Shown piece by piece: positions 17,482-24,603 of a stretch of 44,862 nucleotides of DNA. The notes under the pieces are model-generated. The model searched no databases. It saw only the letters and a program-made list of their open reading frames with translations, and was not told where the DNA came from. Both the position numbers and the translations under genes were made by a program. The number at the start of each line of letters is the position of its first letter. The first letter of the stretch is position 1. Source of the stretch: an uncultured Bacteroidales bacterium. GTDB taxonomy: Bacteria; Bacteroidota; Bacteroidia; Bacteroidales; FEN-979. The DNA is taken from the NCBI GenBank assembly GCA_903885595.1, contig CAISJJ010000297.1, positions 1-44,862 on the forward strand, given 5' to 3'.

Positions 17482-19023
17482 TCATTCATTCCGCTTCCAT
17501 GGGCCTTTGTCCTGTTCCATCACAATACGCCGGTATTCATCCATGTTACGCTGATGAGCCCTGATATGCCGGTTGTAACCAAGCATTGAGAGCAGGAAAC
17601 CCAGTCCCTTATCGATAGCGATTCTTTTTGTCTTTATCAGGTTGAGGATAAATTTAAATAGCTTTTTCCGGTCAGGGTCGGCAGTGAGAACAAATTCTTT
17701 GAATGTAATCCATGACAGGCGTGCTTTCATAAAAACTGAAATTTCACCCCCGGGGCGGGTAAAGGCTCCATTGCCCAGGAGCGCTTCACCTTTTTTACGG
17801 ATTGTATCGAAGGAGTAAAGTTTTGCGATGGTTTCCATGTATTTGTCGAAGATGTCGATTTGCGACATATTCATATATTGCAGGGTAGGGAAGTGACCGA
17901 CACCTAATTCCGGGTCACACGAGAGCAGCCGTCCCTCCTCATTGAATTTCCGATGCGTTTCGGTGCCGGGAGGCGCATTTAAAAGGTGCAGGTTGACATT
18001 TGGCAGGTTATGCTGCATGGAGAAATCAAAAATACGGTCAAATTCCTCCAGGGTGTCGTTGTCAAAACCAACTACGAAGCTGGCGTTGATATGAATACCT
18101 GCTGCATGGATCTTGTTGATGGCCTCAGCATATATCTTTCCTCCGCGGTTATGATGTTTTTGCGATTCATCGAGGCTGTCGGGATTTAGTGATTCAAAAC
18201 CAACGAGGATGTTAAAACATCCGGCCTCAGCCATTAATCCAAGGAGTTCATCATCGGTTGCGACATCGAGGCTGCACATGCATCCCCAGGAAATTTTCAG
18301 GGGGATGATGGCCCGCATCAACTCCTTTGCATATTTCTTGTTGATTGTGAGATTGTCATCAACAAAGAAAAAGTATTTCGACGGTGCAGCCTTGATCTCT
18401 TCAACCACATTGCCGATTTCACGATAGCGCATTTTCCTTCCGAAATTCTTTGAGACCAGGCAAAAATCGCAGTTGAAGGGGCATCCGCGCGAAACCTGGA
18501 TGGCAACCTGGAAAATCCTGTTCATTTTTACAAGGTCCCAGCGGGGTGGTTTCTGGGTTGTATAATCCACATAAGTCTGTGATTCGTAGACCTGTTTCAT
18601 ACAGCCGTTCTCGAAATCGGCAAGGCATTGTTCCCATTTTCCTTCGGCTTCACCGGCTATAATACAGTCGCCATGTTTGAGTGCCTCTTCCTGCATGAAG
18701 GAGGCATAAGGACCGCCAAACACAACTTTGACCCCCATGGCACGGTACCTGTCGCCCAGTTCAAAGGCCCGTTTTCCGGTGGCTGCAAGTGTCGTTATTC
18801 CCACGATATCAGGTTTTCCATTTGCAGGCAAATCTTCAATCTCCTCATCGAAAATGCGGATATCGTAATGACCGGGTGTGAGCGCAGCAACAGTGGGAAG
18901 CGCCAGGGGAATCATCAGTCGCCTCTTCCCGAACATTTTCGCCAGTTCGCTGTGAGCAGGATAGTTCACAAACCGCTGGAGGGGTGAGATCAGGTAAAGC
19001 GAATATCTGTGTTTGGTGGACAT
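17482..19023 (-). CDS. B12-binding-domain radical SAM protein (4 of 4), HpnP-like layout
   Basis: A 513-residue protein started at the ATG at 19023 ('MSTKHRYSLYLISPLQ'); an earlier ATG at 19044 adds 7 residues from the flanking repeat. Residues 1-150 are the B12-like domain ('DIVGITTLAATGKRAFEL', 'VVFGGPYAS', 'IAGEAEG'). The radical SAM motif is C181, C185, C188 in 'SRGCPFNCDFC'. After the barrel comes a ~150-residue C-terminal part with 'LHLLNAPPGT', a layout like that of hopanoid C2-methylase (HpnP) relatives with a DUF4070-type end. It lies inside block C between the dehydrogenase and KAS III-like genes. Lipid methylation or C-C bond formation is plausible, but the reaction is not known. 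Confidence 0.87.
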   Translation of the reverse strand: MSTKHRYSLYLISPLQRFVNYPAHSELAKMFGKRRLMIPLALPTVAALTPGHYDIRIFDEEIEDLPANGKPDIVGITTLAATGKRAFELGDRYRAMGVKVVFGGPYASFMQEEALKHGDCIIAGEAEGKWEQCLADFENGCMKQVYESQTYVDYTTQKPPRWDLVKMNRIFQVAIQVSRGCPFNCDFCLVSKNFGRKMRYREIGNVVEEIKAAPSKYFFFVDDNLTINKKYAKELMRAIIPLKISWGCMCSLDVATDDELLGLMAEAGCFNILVGFESLNPDSLDESQKHHNRGGKIYAEAINKIHAAGIHINASFVVGFDNDTLEEFDRIFDFSMQHNLPNVNLHLLNAPPGTETHRKFNEEGRLLSCDPELGVGHFPTLQYMNMSQIDIFDKYMETIAKLYSFDTIRKKGEALLGNGAFTRPGGEISVFMKARLSWITFKEFVLTADPDRKKLFKFILNLIKTKRIAIDKGLGFLLSMLGYNRHIRAHQRNMDEYRRIVMEQDKGPWKRNE

Positions 19024-19029
19024 TTTAAA

Positions 19030-19130
19030 AAACTCAAAATTCAAAACTCAAAACCAAAAATCAAAACTCAAAACTCAAAACCAGCTTACCAGCTTACCAG
19101 CTTACCAACTTACCAACTTACCAGCTTACC
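19030..19130. repeat. A-rich 8/9-bp repeat followed by CCAGCTTA 8-bp repeat
   Basis: 19030-19080 holds AAAACTCA / AAAACCA units, and about 19081-19130 a CCAGCTTA array. The array includes the TAA stop of the KAS III-like gene (19126-19128), and the A-rich tract ends just before the radical SAM start codon. The whole spacer between the two genes is therefore repeat sequence. Confidence 0.75.
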
Positions 19131-20250
19131 ACCTCCCAATCACATATCCCGCCTGCATAAACTTGCTCACCTCCGTTACAAAACTCAGAATGATGTCTCC
19201 TGTTTCCAATTTTTCCTCTTTCCTGATTTTGTCGAGGCACAGCAGGGCCATCGGGGGGCCGGTATACCCCATGGATGCCATTTTTGAATAGAGCGTTTCT
19301 CTTGGGATTCCCAATGCTGCACATTCATCCATAATCAATTCCGAGATATGTTTTGATGGAAAATTAACCTGGAAGAACCTGATCTTTTTCAGGTCGACCG
19401 GATATTTGGCCACCATCCGTCTAAGTCCTTTGAGAAAAACAGATCCATCCGGTTCATGAAAATTTTCACGCAACTCCTCCTGGAACATCTGTGCCAGGTG
19501 ATGATAACCAAGTTCAAACTCCTCTCTGGGATTCATATAATAAGCCGGTCGTTTATTGCCCATGGCCGAAGGTTTGTTCCCCCCGATCGATTCCATGTAG
19601 TTATAGTCCATGAACAATCCATCGGAGCGGGTTTCAGCAGCTTGTAACACAATCGCTGCTGCTCCATCGCTCAGGAAATAACGTAAAAACAGCTCCTCCT
19701 TTTTAACCAGTGGCTGGTTGTAATATTCAGCGACCAGTTCTGACGAAGATATCCCGGATGAAACGACCAGTGCGGTCCTGTAACGTCCGTTGCGGATCAG
19801 GTCGGCGCCCAGGAGCAGCGCCTTGTAAGCTGAGGTACAGTTTGCATGTACCGATAATTCGGCGCATTGTTCAATCCCCAGCGCCTCCTGTATGCGGACG
19901 CTGGCTGTTGGCATCTGGTCCTGGTGGGCGCTGCCATAAACGATCAGGTCAATATCCGCAGGTGCCAGCCCGGCATCTTCAATAGCTTCCCTTGCAGCTT
20001 TTACCGACATGGTCACATTGTCTTCGGTGAATTTGCGGGTCACCGGGTCCATCGCGAAGTGATAGTATTCAACTTCCAACAGTTCCTTCATGAGGAGCCT
20101 GATCCGCTGAAGCCATTTCCTGATTTTCTCCGGTGCCTCTGTAAGTTCTCCGAGGAAATGATCAACCTGGTCGGCCGGAATGGGTTCCCCAGGCAAAAAG
20201 GAGCCACTGCCGGTCACCCTGACAAATATATCGTTGTTATGTTTTTGCAT
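19126..20250 (-). CDS. KAS III-like (thiolase fold) condensing enzyme with altered active site
   Basis: A 374-residue FabH-like protein. The nucleophile is C138 in 'VHANCTSAY'. The FabH active-site His of 'PHQAN' corresponds to F293 in 'RFFQVNFPSK', and the Asn of 'GNTS' corresponds to Tyr in 'SMGYTG' (326-331), so only the Cys of the Cys-His-Asn triad is recognisable. Such a protein could do a non-decarboxylative condensation, an acyl transfer, or need another residue for catalysis. It overlaps the crotonase-fold gene upstream by 14 bp, so they are translationally coupled. It probably primes or modifies chains on the pathway ACP. Confidence 0.8.
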   Translation of the reverse strand: MQKHNNDIFVRVTGSGSFLPGEPIPADQVDHFLGELTEAPEKIRKWLQRIRLLMKELLEVEYYHFAMDPVTRKFTEDNVTMSVKAAREAIEDAGLAPADIDLIVYGSAHQDQMPTASVRIQEALGIEQCAELSVHANCTSAYKALLLGADLIRNGRYRTALVVSSGISSSELVAEYYNQPLVKKEELFLRYFLSDGAAAIVLQAAETRSDGLFMDYNYMESIGGNKPSAMGNKRPAYYMNPREEFELGYHHLAQMFQEELRENFHEPDGSVFLKGLRRMVAKYPVDLKKIRFFQVNFPSKHISELIMDECAALGIPRETLYSKMASMGYTGPPMALLCLDKIRKEEKLETGDIILSFVTEVSKFMQAGYVIGRW

Positions 20251-20887
20251 GCAATGGTTTTAGAAACTTATGAAGATAAATATTCCGGTTTTCTTTATCT
20301 ATCTTCACCGGTAACAATGCGGCAAAATTCAATGCCAAAGGGAGAACTTCTTTTTTAGGAACCACAATATCGACCAGGCCCATGGATAAAGCATCCTGGG
20401 CACGAAATGTATTTCCCCTGAGCGTGATTTCAATTGCAGCAGCGCTACCTGCCAAATTAGCCACCCTCCGGATACCCCCAATACCTGGCATAATATTAAA
20501 CCCTGACTCGGGCAGCCCCAAAACGGCATCTTCGGCGCAAATTCTGAAATGGCTGAATAGTGCAAGCTCAAATGCGGACCCAAGGCATACGCCCCTGATT
20601 GCAGAAATCACGGGAATATCCATTTGTTCAATCCGGGAAAAGGTGCGGTAGTTTTCAATCATAATCTTTTGATCCACATTCCGAAGCAGTTCTTCTATAT
20701 CAGCTCCGGAGGAATAATGGCGGCCGTTTCCATAAATGATCAGTGCCTTCAGGTTTCTGGTACCCGTGATAACATTTACCACTTCCTTCATTTCGCCAAA
20801 GAAATCAATGGTCATGGTATTCGAAGGAGGCTGATTCAGCATCAGGCGTCCGATCCCCTCTTCAACAGTCCATTGAATTGTCCTCAT
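20237..20887 (-). CDS. Enoyl-CoA hydratase/isomerase family protein
   Basis: A 216-residue crotonase-fold protein, somewhat shorter than the usual ~260. It has the oxyanion-hole segment 'YSSGADI' near 58-64 and both acidic positions of enoyl-CoA hydratases: E107 in 'GSAFELA' and E127 in 'LPESGF'. Hydration, dehydration or double-bond isomerisation of an acyl thioester is expected. The start overlaps the stop of the next crotonase-fold gene by 4 bp (ATGA) and its end overlaps the KAS III-like gene by 14 bp, so all three are in one operon. Two different crotonases in one operon suggest successive or alternative double-bond placements. Confidence 0.83.
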   Translation of the reverse strand: MRTIQWTVEEGIGRLMLNQPPSNTMTIDFFGEMKEVVNVITGTRNLKALIIYGNGRHYSSGADIEELLRNVDQKIMIENYRTFSRIEQMDIPVISAIRGVCLGSAFELALFSHFRICAEDAVLGLPESGFNIMPGIGGIRRVANLAGSAAAIEITLRGNTFRAQDALSMGLVDIVVPKKEVLPLALNFAALLPVKIDKENRNIYLHKFLKPLHAKT

Positions 20888-21639
20888 GCCGGTTTCTCCG
20901 ATTTGCGCCGTTCTGCCTCATCTATGGCAAGCGAACAGAAGAGTCTGGTTTCCTCTGCCATGGCTTCCGCCCTGCTCATTATCCGTGAATTTCTCAACGA
21001 TTTCATAATGGAATTGATCACCTTTAATGGTCGGTCGTGGGTCATTTTTTGCATAAGATTCACGGAAAATTCAAAAGCCTGGTCTTTGGGTGCAATATAA
21101 TCTATCAATCCAAGTTTTTGCCCTTCCATTGCATTCAGCATGTCTCCACCAAGCAGCATTTTTATCGTATCCGGCAAGCCTATCACCCCAGGAAGCCGAA
21201 TTGTTCCGCCCATCCCGGGCATCAGATTTTGATTGACCTCGGGAAATGCAAGCAGGGCATTTTCTGACGCAATCCGCATGTGGCAGGCCAATGCAATTTC
21301 AAGCCCCCCGCCAAAACATACCCTGTTTATGGCTGCGATGACAGGAATTTCAAGACACTGTATGAAGTTCAGCAATTCTATGCCCTCCCCGACAAGGCGA
21401 TGAATAGATTGCGGATCTTTGCCCGCTTCAAAAATCTTACCCAGGTTGCCCCCGGCTGAGAAATGCTTACCCGCGCCACGGAAGATCAATCCTTTGAGAT
21501 TTTCCGTCGCAATCCATTTTTCAAAATGTTTTAATGGAATAAAACCGGGAACCGGGAGATAATTTTCAGGAGGAAGATCCATCGTGATAATCCCGATGCA
21601 GTTTGTGATCTCAAATGTAATTGAATCAAGCCTTTCCAT
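20884..21639 (-). CDS. Enoyl-CoA hydratase/isomerase family protein
   Basis: A 251-residue crotonase-fold protein of normal length. The oxyanion-hole segments are 'FSAGGNL' (60-66) and 'FGGGLEIA'; E114 and E134 ('FPEVNQ') occupy the two catalytic Glu positions, so hydratase or isomerase activity is possible. It is clearly diverged from its neighbour (20237-20887), so the pair is not a recent duplication. It starts 5 bp after the thioesterase stop codon and shares a 4-bp overlap with the following gene. Substrate and double-bond position are unknown. Confidence 0.85.
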   Translation of the reverse strand: MERLDSITFEITNCIGIITMDLPPENYLPVPGFIPLKHFEKWIATENLKGLIFRGAGKHFSAGGNLGKIFEAGKDPQSIHRLVGEGIELLNFIQCLEIPVIAAINRVCFGGGLEIALACHMRIASENALLAFPEVNQNLMPGMGGTIRLPGVIGLPDTIKMLLGGDMLNAMEGQKLGLIDYIAPKDQAFEFSVNLMQKMTHDRPLKVINSIMKSLRNSRIMSRAEAMAEETRLFCSLAIDEAERRKSEKPA

Positions 21640-21644
21640 GAATA

Positions 21645-22040
21645 CTATTGTTGGATCATCTCGCCTATTTCAGCCGGGACATCTATGGCAATCTTGTTCT
21701 TGTCAAGAAATATCAGTTTGGTTGTTGCCCTGGCAGCGGTCACACCAGTCGTTTTATTGTTTATTTTCTGTCGGAATACCAGGTACGGTTTTTCCTGAAT
21801 ACAAAATGATTCGATGATAAGTTCATCGAAAAGCCTGATCTCACGCTGGTAACGGATGTGCACATCGGTGACGACAGGAAGATGGTCAAATGCCGCTATA
21901 ATCCGGTACAGGTCCAATGTGCGGAAAAACTCCCATCGGGCATGCTCGAAATAATTCAGGTAAACGGCATTGTTAAGGTGACCATATGAATCAAGTTCAT
22001 AGCCCCTTGCCGTGATTGTTGTTGTTATCTTTTTTTGCAT
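21645..22040 (-). CDS. 4-hydroxybenzoyl-CoA-type (YbgC/FadM-like) acyl thioesterase
   Basis: A 131-residue single hot-dog protein with the signature 'DSYGHLNNAVYLNYFEHAR', in which D17 is the catalytic-type Asp, followed by H21 and N23. Such enzymes hydrolyse acyl-CoA or acyl-ACP thioesters. Overlap with the FabZ-like gene by 16 bp and a 5-bp gap to the crotonase gene place it in the same operon. Thioesterases of this size occur in aryl-polyene and related clusters. It could release the finished chain or edit stalled ones. Confidence 0.87.
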   Translation of the reverse strand: MQKKITTTITARGYELDSYGHLNNAVYLNYFEHARWEFFRTLDLYRIIAAFDHLPVVTDVHIRYQREIRLFDELIIESFCIQEKPYLVFRQKINNKTTGVTAARATTKLIFLDKNKIAIDVPAEIGEMIQQ

Positions 22041-22426
22041 CCTGCTTCAAGTTTAAATTTTCCCTTGAATTTTAAAAATATTTTTGACCCTGATCCGATA
22101 TTGGCATTGGCCGTAAACTGGCTCGCTGTTATGGGTTTTATGTGTATATTGAACTCAAGCAATGTTGTTTCCTGTGGATTGATCATCGATAAAAATTTAA
22201 TATTATCTGATTCGAAAAGTTTTACCGGATGATTCAACGCTTTTTCAACCAAATCCTTCACCATTTGCACCTGGTAAACTCCCGGAACAACCGGATTACC
22301 AGGGAAATGTCCATCAAAAACGGGGTGGTCGGCATTGACCTGGATAACTCCCTGGCACTGTCGTTCAGAATTTTCGGTTTCTGAGTATGTAAATGATTGA
22401 ATATCATAGATATTGACTGCAGTCAT
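22025..22426 (-). CDS. FabZ-like 3-hydroxyacyl-ACP dehydratase family protein
   Basis: A 133-residue hot-dog protein with 'FDGHFPGNPVVPGVYQVQ'. H40 is the catalytic His of FabZ, but the acidic partner (Glu in FabZ 'PGVxxxEA') is Q54. With Gln there, ordinary dehydration may be weak or lost; related proteins in polyene-type clusters are also diverged. It is the first gene of block C and is preceded by a TAnnTTTG element at 22457-22464. It should act on ACP-bound 3-hydroxyacyl chains if active; alternatively it may hold or present a chain. Confidence 0.8.
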   Translation of the reverse strand: MTAVNIYDIQSFTYSETENSERQCQGVIQVNADHPVFDGHFPGNPVVPGVYQVQMVKDLVEKALNHPVKLFESDNIKFLSMINPQETTLLEFNIHIKPITASQFTANANIGSGSKIFLKFKGKFKLEAGCKKR

Positions 22427-22456
22427 TTCTGGTTTATTTAGTCTAAAGTAACTTCA

Positions 22457-22464
22457 CAAAGATA
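22457..22464 (-). promoter_or_regulatory. Bacteroidota -7 promoter element for block C
   Basis: The minus strand reads TATCTTTG, a perfect TAnnTTTG match, placing the transcript start near 22452 and a leader of about 26 nt before the FabZ-like gene. No clear -33 TTTG. The rest of the 22427-22635 divergent gap shows no clear promoter for the plus-strand kinase. Confidence 0.5.
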
Positions 22465-22635
22465 AAGAAAATTGTACACCCTGGTATGTTTTTGCTCTTC
22501 CCGGAATCGCAGGTTTGGGATTTTATTCCTTTCCTGTTTTAAATTCAAATTGATATTGAAGAATACATTACTTTTACAAGATAGCAAGTTATTATAATCA
22601 TTAGGATTGCTGTTAACCTTATAAAAGCGATTAAA

Positions 22636-24573
22636 ATGAAAAAAGGTTTGAGAATCCTGTTTGCAGAAGATGTTGCAATCCATCACCTGATGGCTAAACA
22701 GATATTACTGCAGGAAGGTATAAAGTTTGAACCATTCCTGGTTGAAGCCAAAGATACATTCCTTGATGCGTTGCACAACTTTAAACCGGATATTGTGATA
22801 ACTGATTTCATGATGCCGAATTTCGATGGCATGGAGGCATTAAAGCTCACACTTGCATACGACCCCCTGATCCCGGTCATTATTTTAACTGGTTCTATCA
22901 ATGAAGAAGTTGCCGTAGATTGCTTGCGGAACGGGGCCACAAATTATGTTATCAAAGAAAACCTGATGCGTTTGCCCTTTGCTGTAAAGGAAGCAATTGA
23001 AAAAAAACGGGCGCTGGCGGAAAAAACATCGGCTTTGATAGCCCTGCAGGAAAGTGAATCAAGGTTAAGCAGTATTACCAATGCTGCCGGAGACGCAATT
23101 ATCATGATGGATAACGATGGCCTCATCTCTTTCTGGAATCCGGCTGCTGAGAAAATATTTGGATTTGCTGAACAGGAAGCGCTCGGTAAAGATTTACATG
23201 CCTTGATTGTTCCGGAGAATCATCATCTGGATTTTCGGCAAAAATTTCCGCTATTTCAAAATACAGGTAAGGGGAGTGCAGTTGGCAAATCATTGGAAAT
23301 GAAAGCACTAAAAAAGGATAGACATTTGTTAAATGTTTCCATCACCCTTTCGGCAGTGCTGGTAAAAGAAAAATGGCATGCCGTAGGAATTGTGAGGGAT
23401 ATTACAGATCGCAAGCATTCGGAGGAGGAATTAATTGCTGCCAAGCAAAGAGCCGAAGCAAGCGACCGGCTTAAAACAGCTTTTATCAACAACATTTCAC
23501 ATGAAGTCAGAACTCCGTTGAACGGAATACTTGGATTCAGTGCTTTAATTATGCAACCCGATCTGCCTGACGAAGACAAGGAGCAGTTTTTCTCAATTAT
23601 TAAAATCAGCAGTTCACGATTATTGAATACCATGGCCAGCTATATGGATATCTCGATGATCGTGTCTGGCAATATGGAGGTACAGGTTAAACCTTTTGAC
23701 CTGAATCAACTGTTATATACACTCAGGGATCAGTTTCAGTCAATGTGTGCAGTGAAAAACCTTGTTTTTAGCTTAACTATTCCTGAGGATTACGACATTT
23801 GTATGCTCAAGTCAGACCCTGAATTCATCAGGAAAGCTGTAACACATTTGCTTGACAATGCGATAAAATTCACACATCACGGGGAGATTAGGTTTGGCTA
23901 CTCCCTGAAACCAGGAGCGCTGGAGTTGTTTGTCAGCGATACAGGGATCGGCATCAGCCTGGAAATTCAACCGCATATTTTCGAACATTTCATGCAGGAA
24001 GAGTCCTCAATCACCAGGGATTATGAAGGAAGCGGATTGGGTTTGTCGATCGTTAGCGGGTTGGTCACTTTGCTCGGTGGTAAACTCCGACTGCAATCGG
24101 AAAAAGGTATAGGCTCTGTCTTTTTCTTCACCATCCCGTATGAAAAAGATTTGTCAGGATGTGATGTTCCTCATGACAGGATCGTTTCGGCGCCCCTCAT
24201 TGCCAGACCGGTTATCCTCATTGCCGAAGACGATGAATCGAACTACCTGTTAATGGTTCGGCTGCTCAGAAAGGCGTCTGTTACGATCATACCTGCCATA
24301 AACGGGAAGGAAGCAGTACAGAAATGCCATGACCACCCCGAATTATCCCTCGTAATTATGGATCTGAAGATGCCCGAGATGGATGGGATGGAGGCGACCC
24401 GTGAAATAAAAACATTCAGGAAAGAGCTGCCGGTGATTGCAGTCACGGCTTTTGCCATGAGTGGGGACGAAAAGAGGGCGTTGGATGCAGGATGCGATGA
24501 CTATATTGCCAAACCCGTAAATCAGGAGTTGTTGTTTTCTAAACTAAAATTATTTGGAATTATTGGTGGTTAA
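22636..24573 (+). CDS. Hybrid histidine kinase: REC-PAS-HisKA-HATPase-REC
   Basis: A 645-residue cytosolic protein without membrane segments. Domains: receiver 1-125 (phospho-acceptor D57 in 'ITDFMMP'), PAS about 140-260, HisKA with H289 in 'ISHEVRTPLNG', ATP-binding domain about 395-505 (N box 'HLLDNAIKF', G1 'DTGIGI', G2 'GSGLGLSI'), and a C-terminal receiver 525-645 (D576 in 'IMDLKMP'). Receivers at both ends suggest input from another kinase and output by phosphorelay. It heads a five-gene plus-strand signalling block leading to the gas vesicle genes, from which a role in their control is inferred. Confidence 0.9.
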   Translation: MKKGLRILFAEDVAIHHLMAKQILLQEGIKFEPFLVEAKDTFLDALHNFKPDIVITDFMMPNFDGMEALKLTLAYDPLIPVIILTGSINEEVAVDCLRNGATNYVIKENLMRLPFAVKEAIEKKRALAEKTSALIALQESESRLSSITNAAGDAIIMMDNDGLISFWNPAAEKIFGFAEQEALGKDLHALIVPENHHLDFRQKFPLFQNTGKGSAVGKSLEMKALKKDRHLLNVSITLSAVLVKEKWHAVGIVRDITDRKHSEEELIAAKQRAEASDRLKTAFINNISHEVRTPLNGILGFSALIMQPDLPDEDKEQFFSIIKISSSRLLNTMASYMDISMIVSGNMEVQVKPFDLNQLLYTLRDQFQSMCAVKNLVFSLTIPEDYDICMLKSDPEFIRKAVTHLLDNAIKFTHHGEIRFGYSLKPGALELFVSDTGIGISLEIQPHIFEHFMQEESSITRDYEGSGLGLSIVSGLVTLLGGKLRLQSEKGIGSVFFFTIPYEKDLSGCDVPHDRIVSAPLIARPVILIAEDDESNYLLMVRLLRKASVTIIPAINGKEAVQKCHDHPELSLVIMDLKMPEMDGMEATREIKTFRKELPVIAVTAFAMSGDEKRALDAGCDDYIAKPVNQELLFSKLKLFGIIGG

Positions 24574-24603
24574 AAAGCGAAATACCGCCCAATGAAATAA
24601 GAT

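Noticed and set aside
22482-22495. TGG...TTGC sequence resembling a sigma-54 promoter before the first kinase gene
   Set aside because: The spacing between GG and GC is one base too short and the -24 box is poor.
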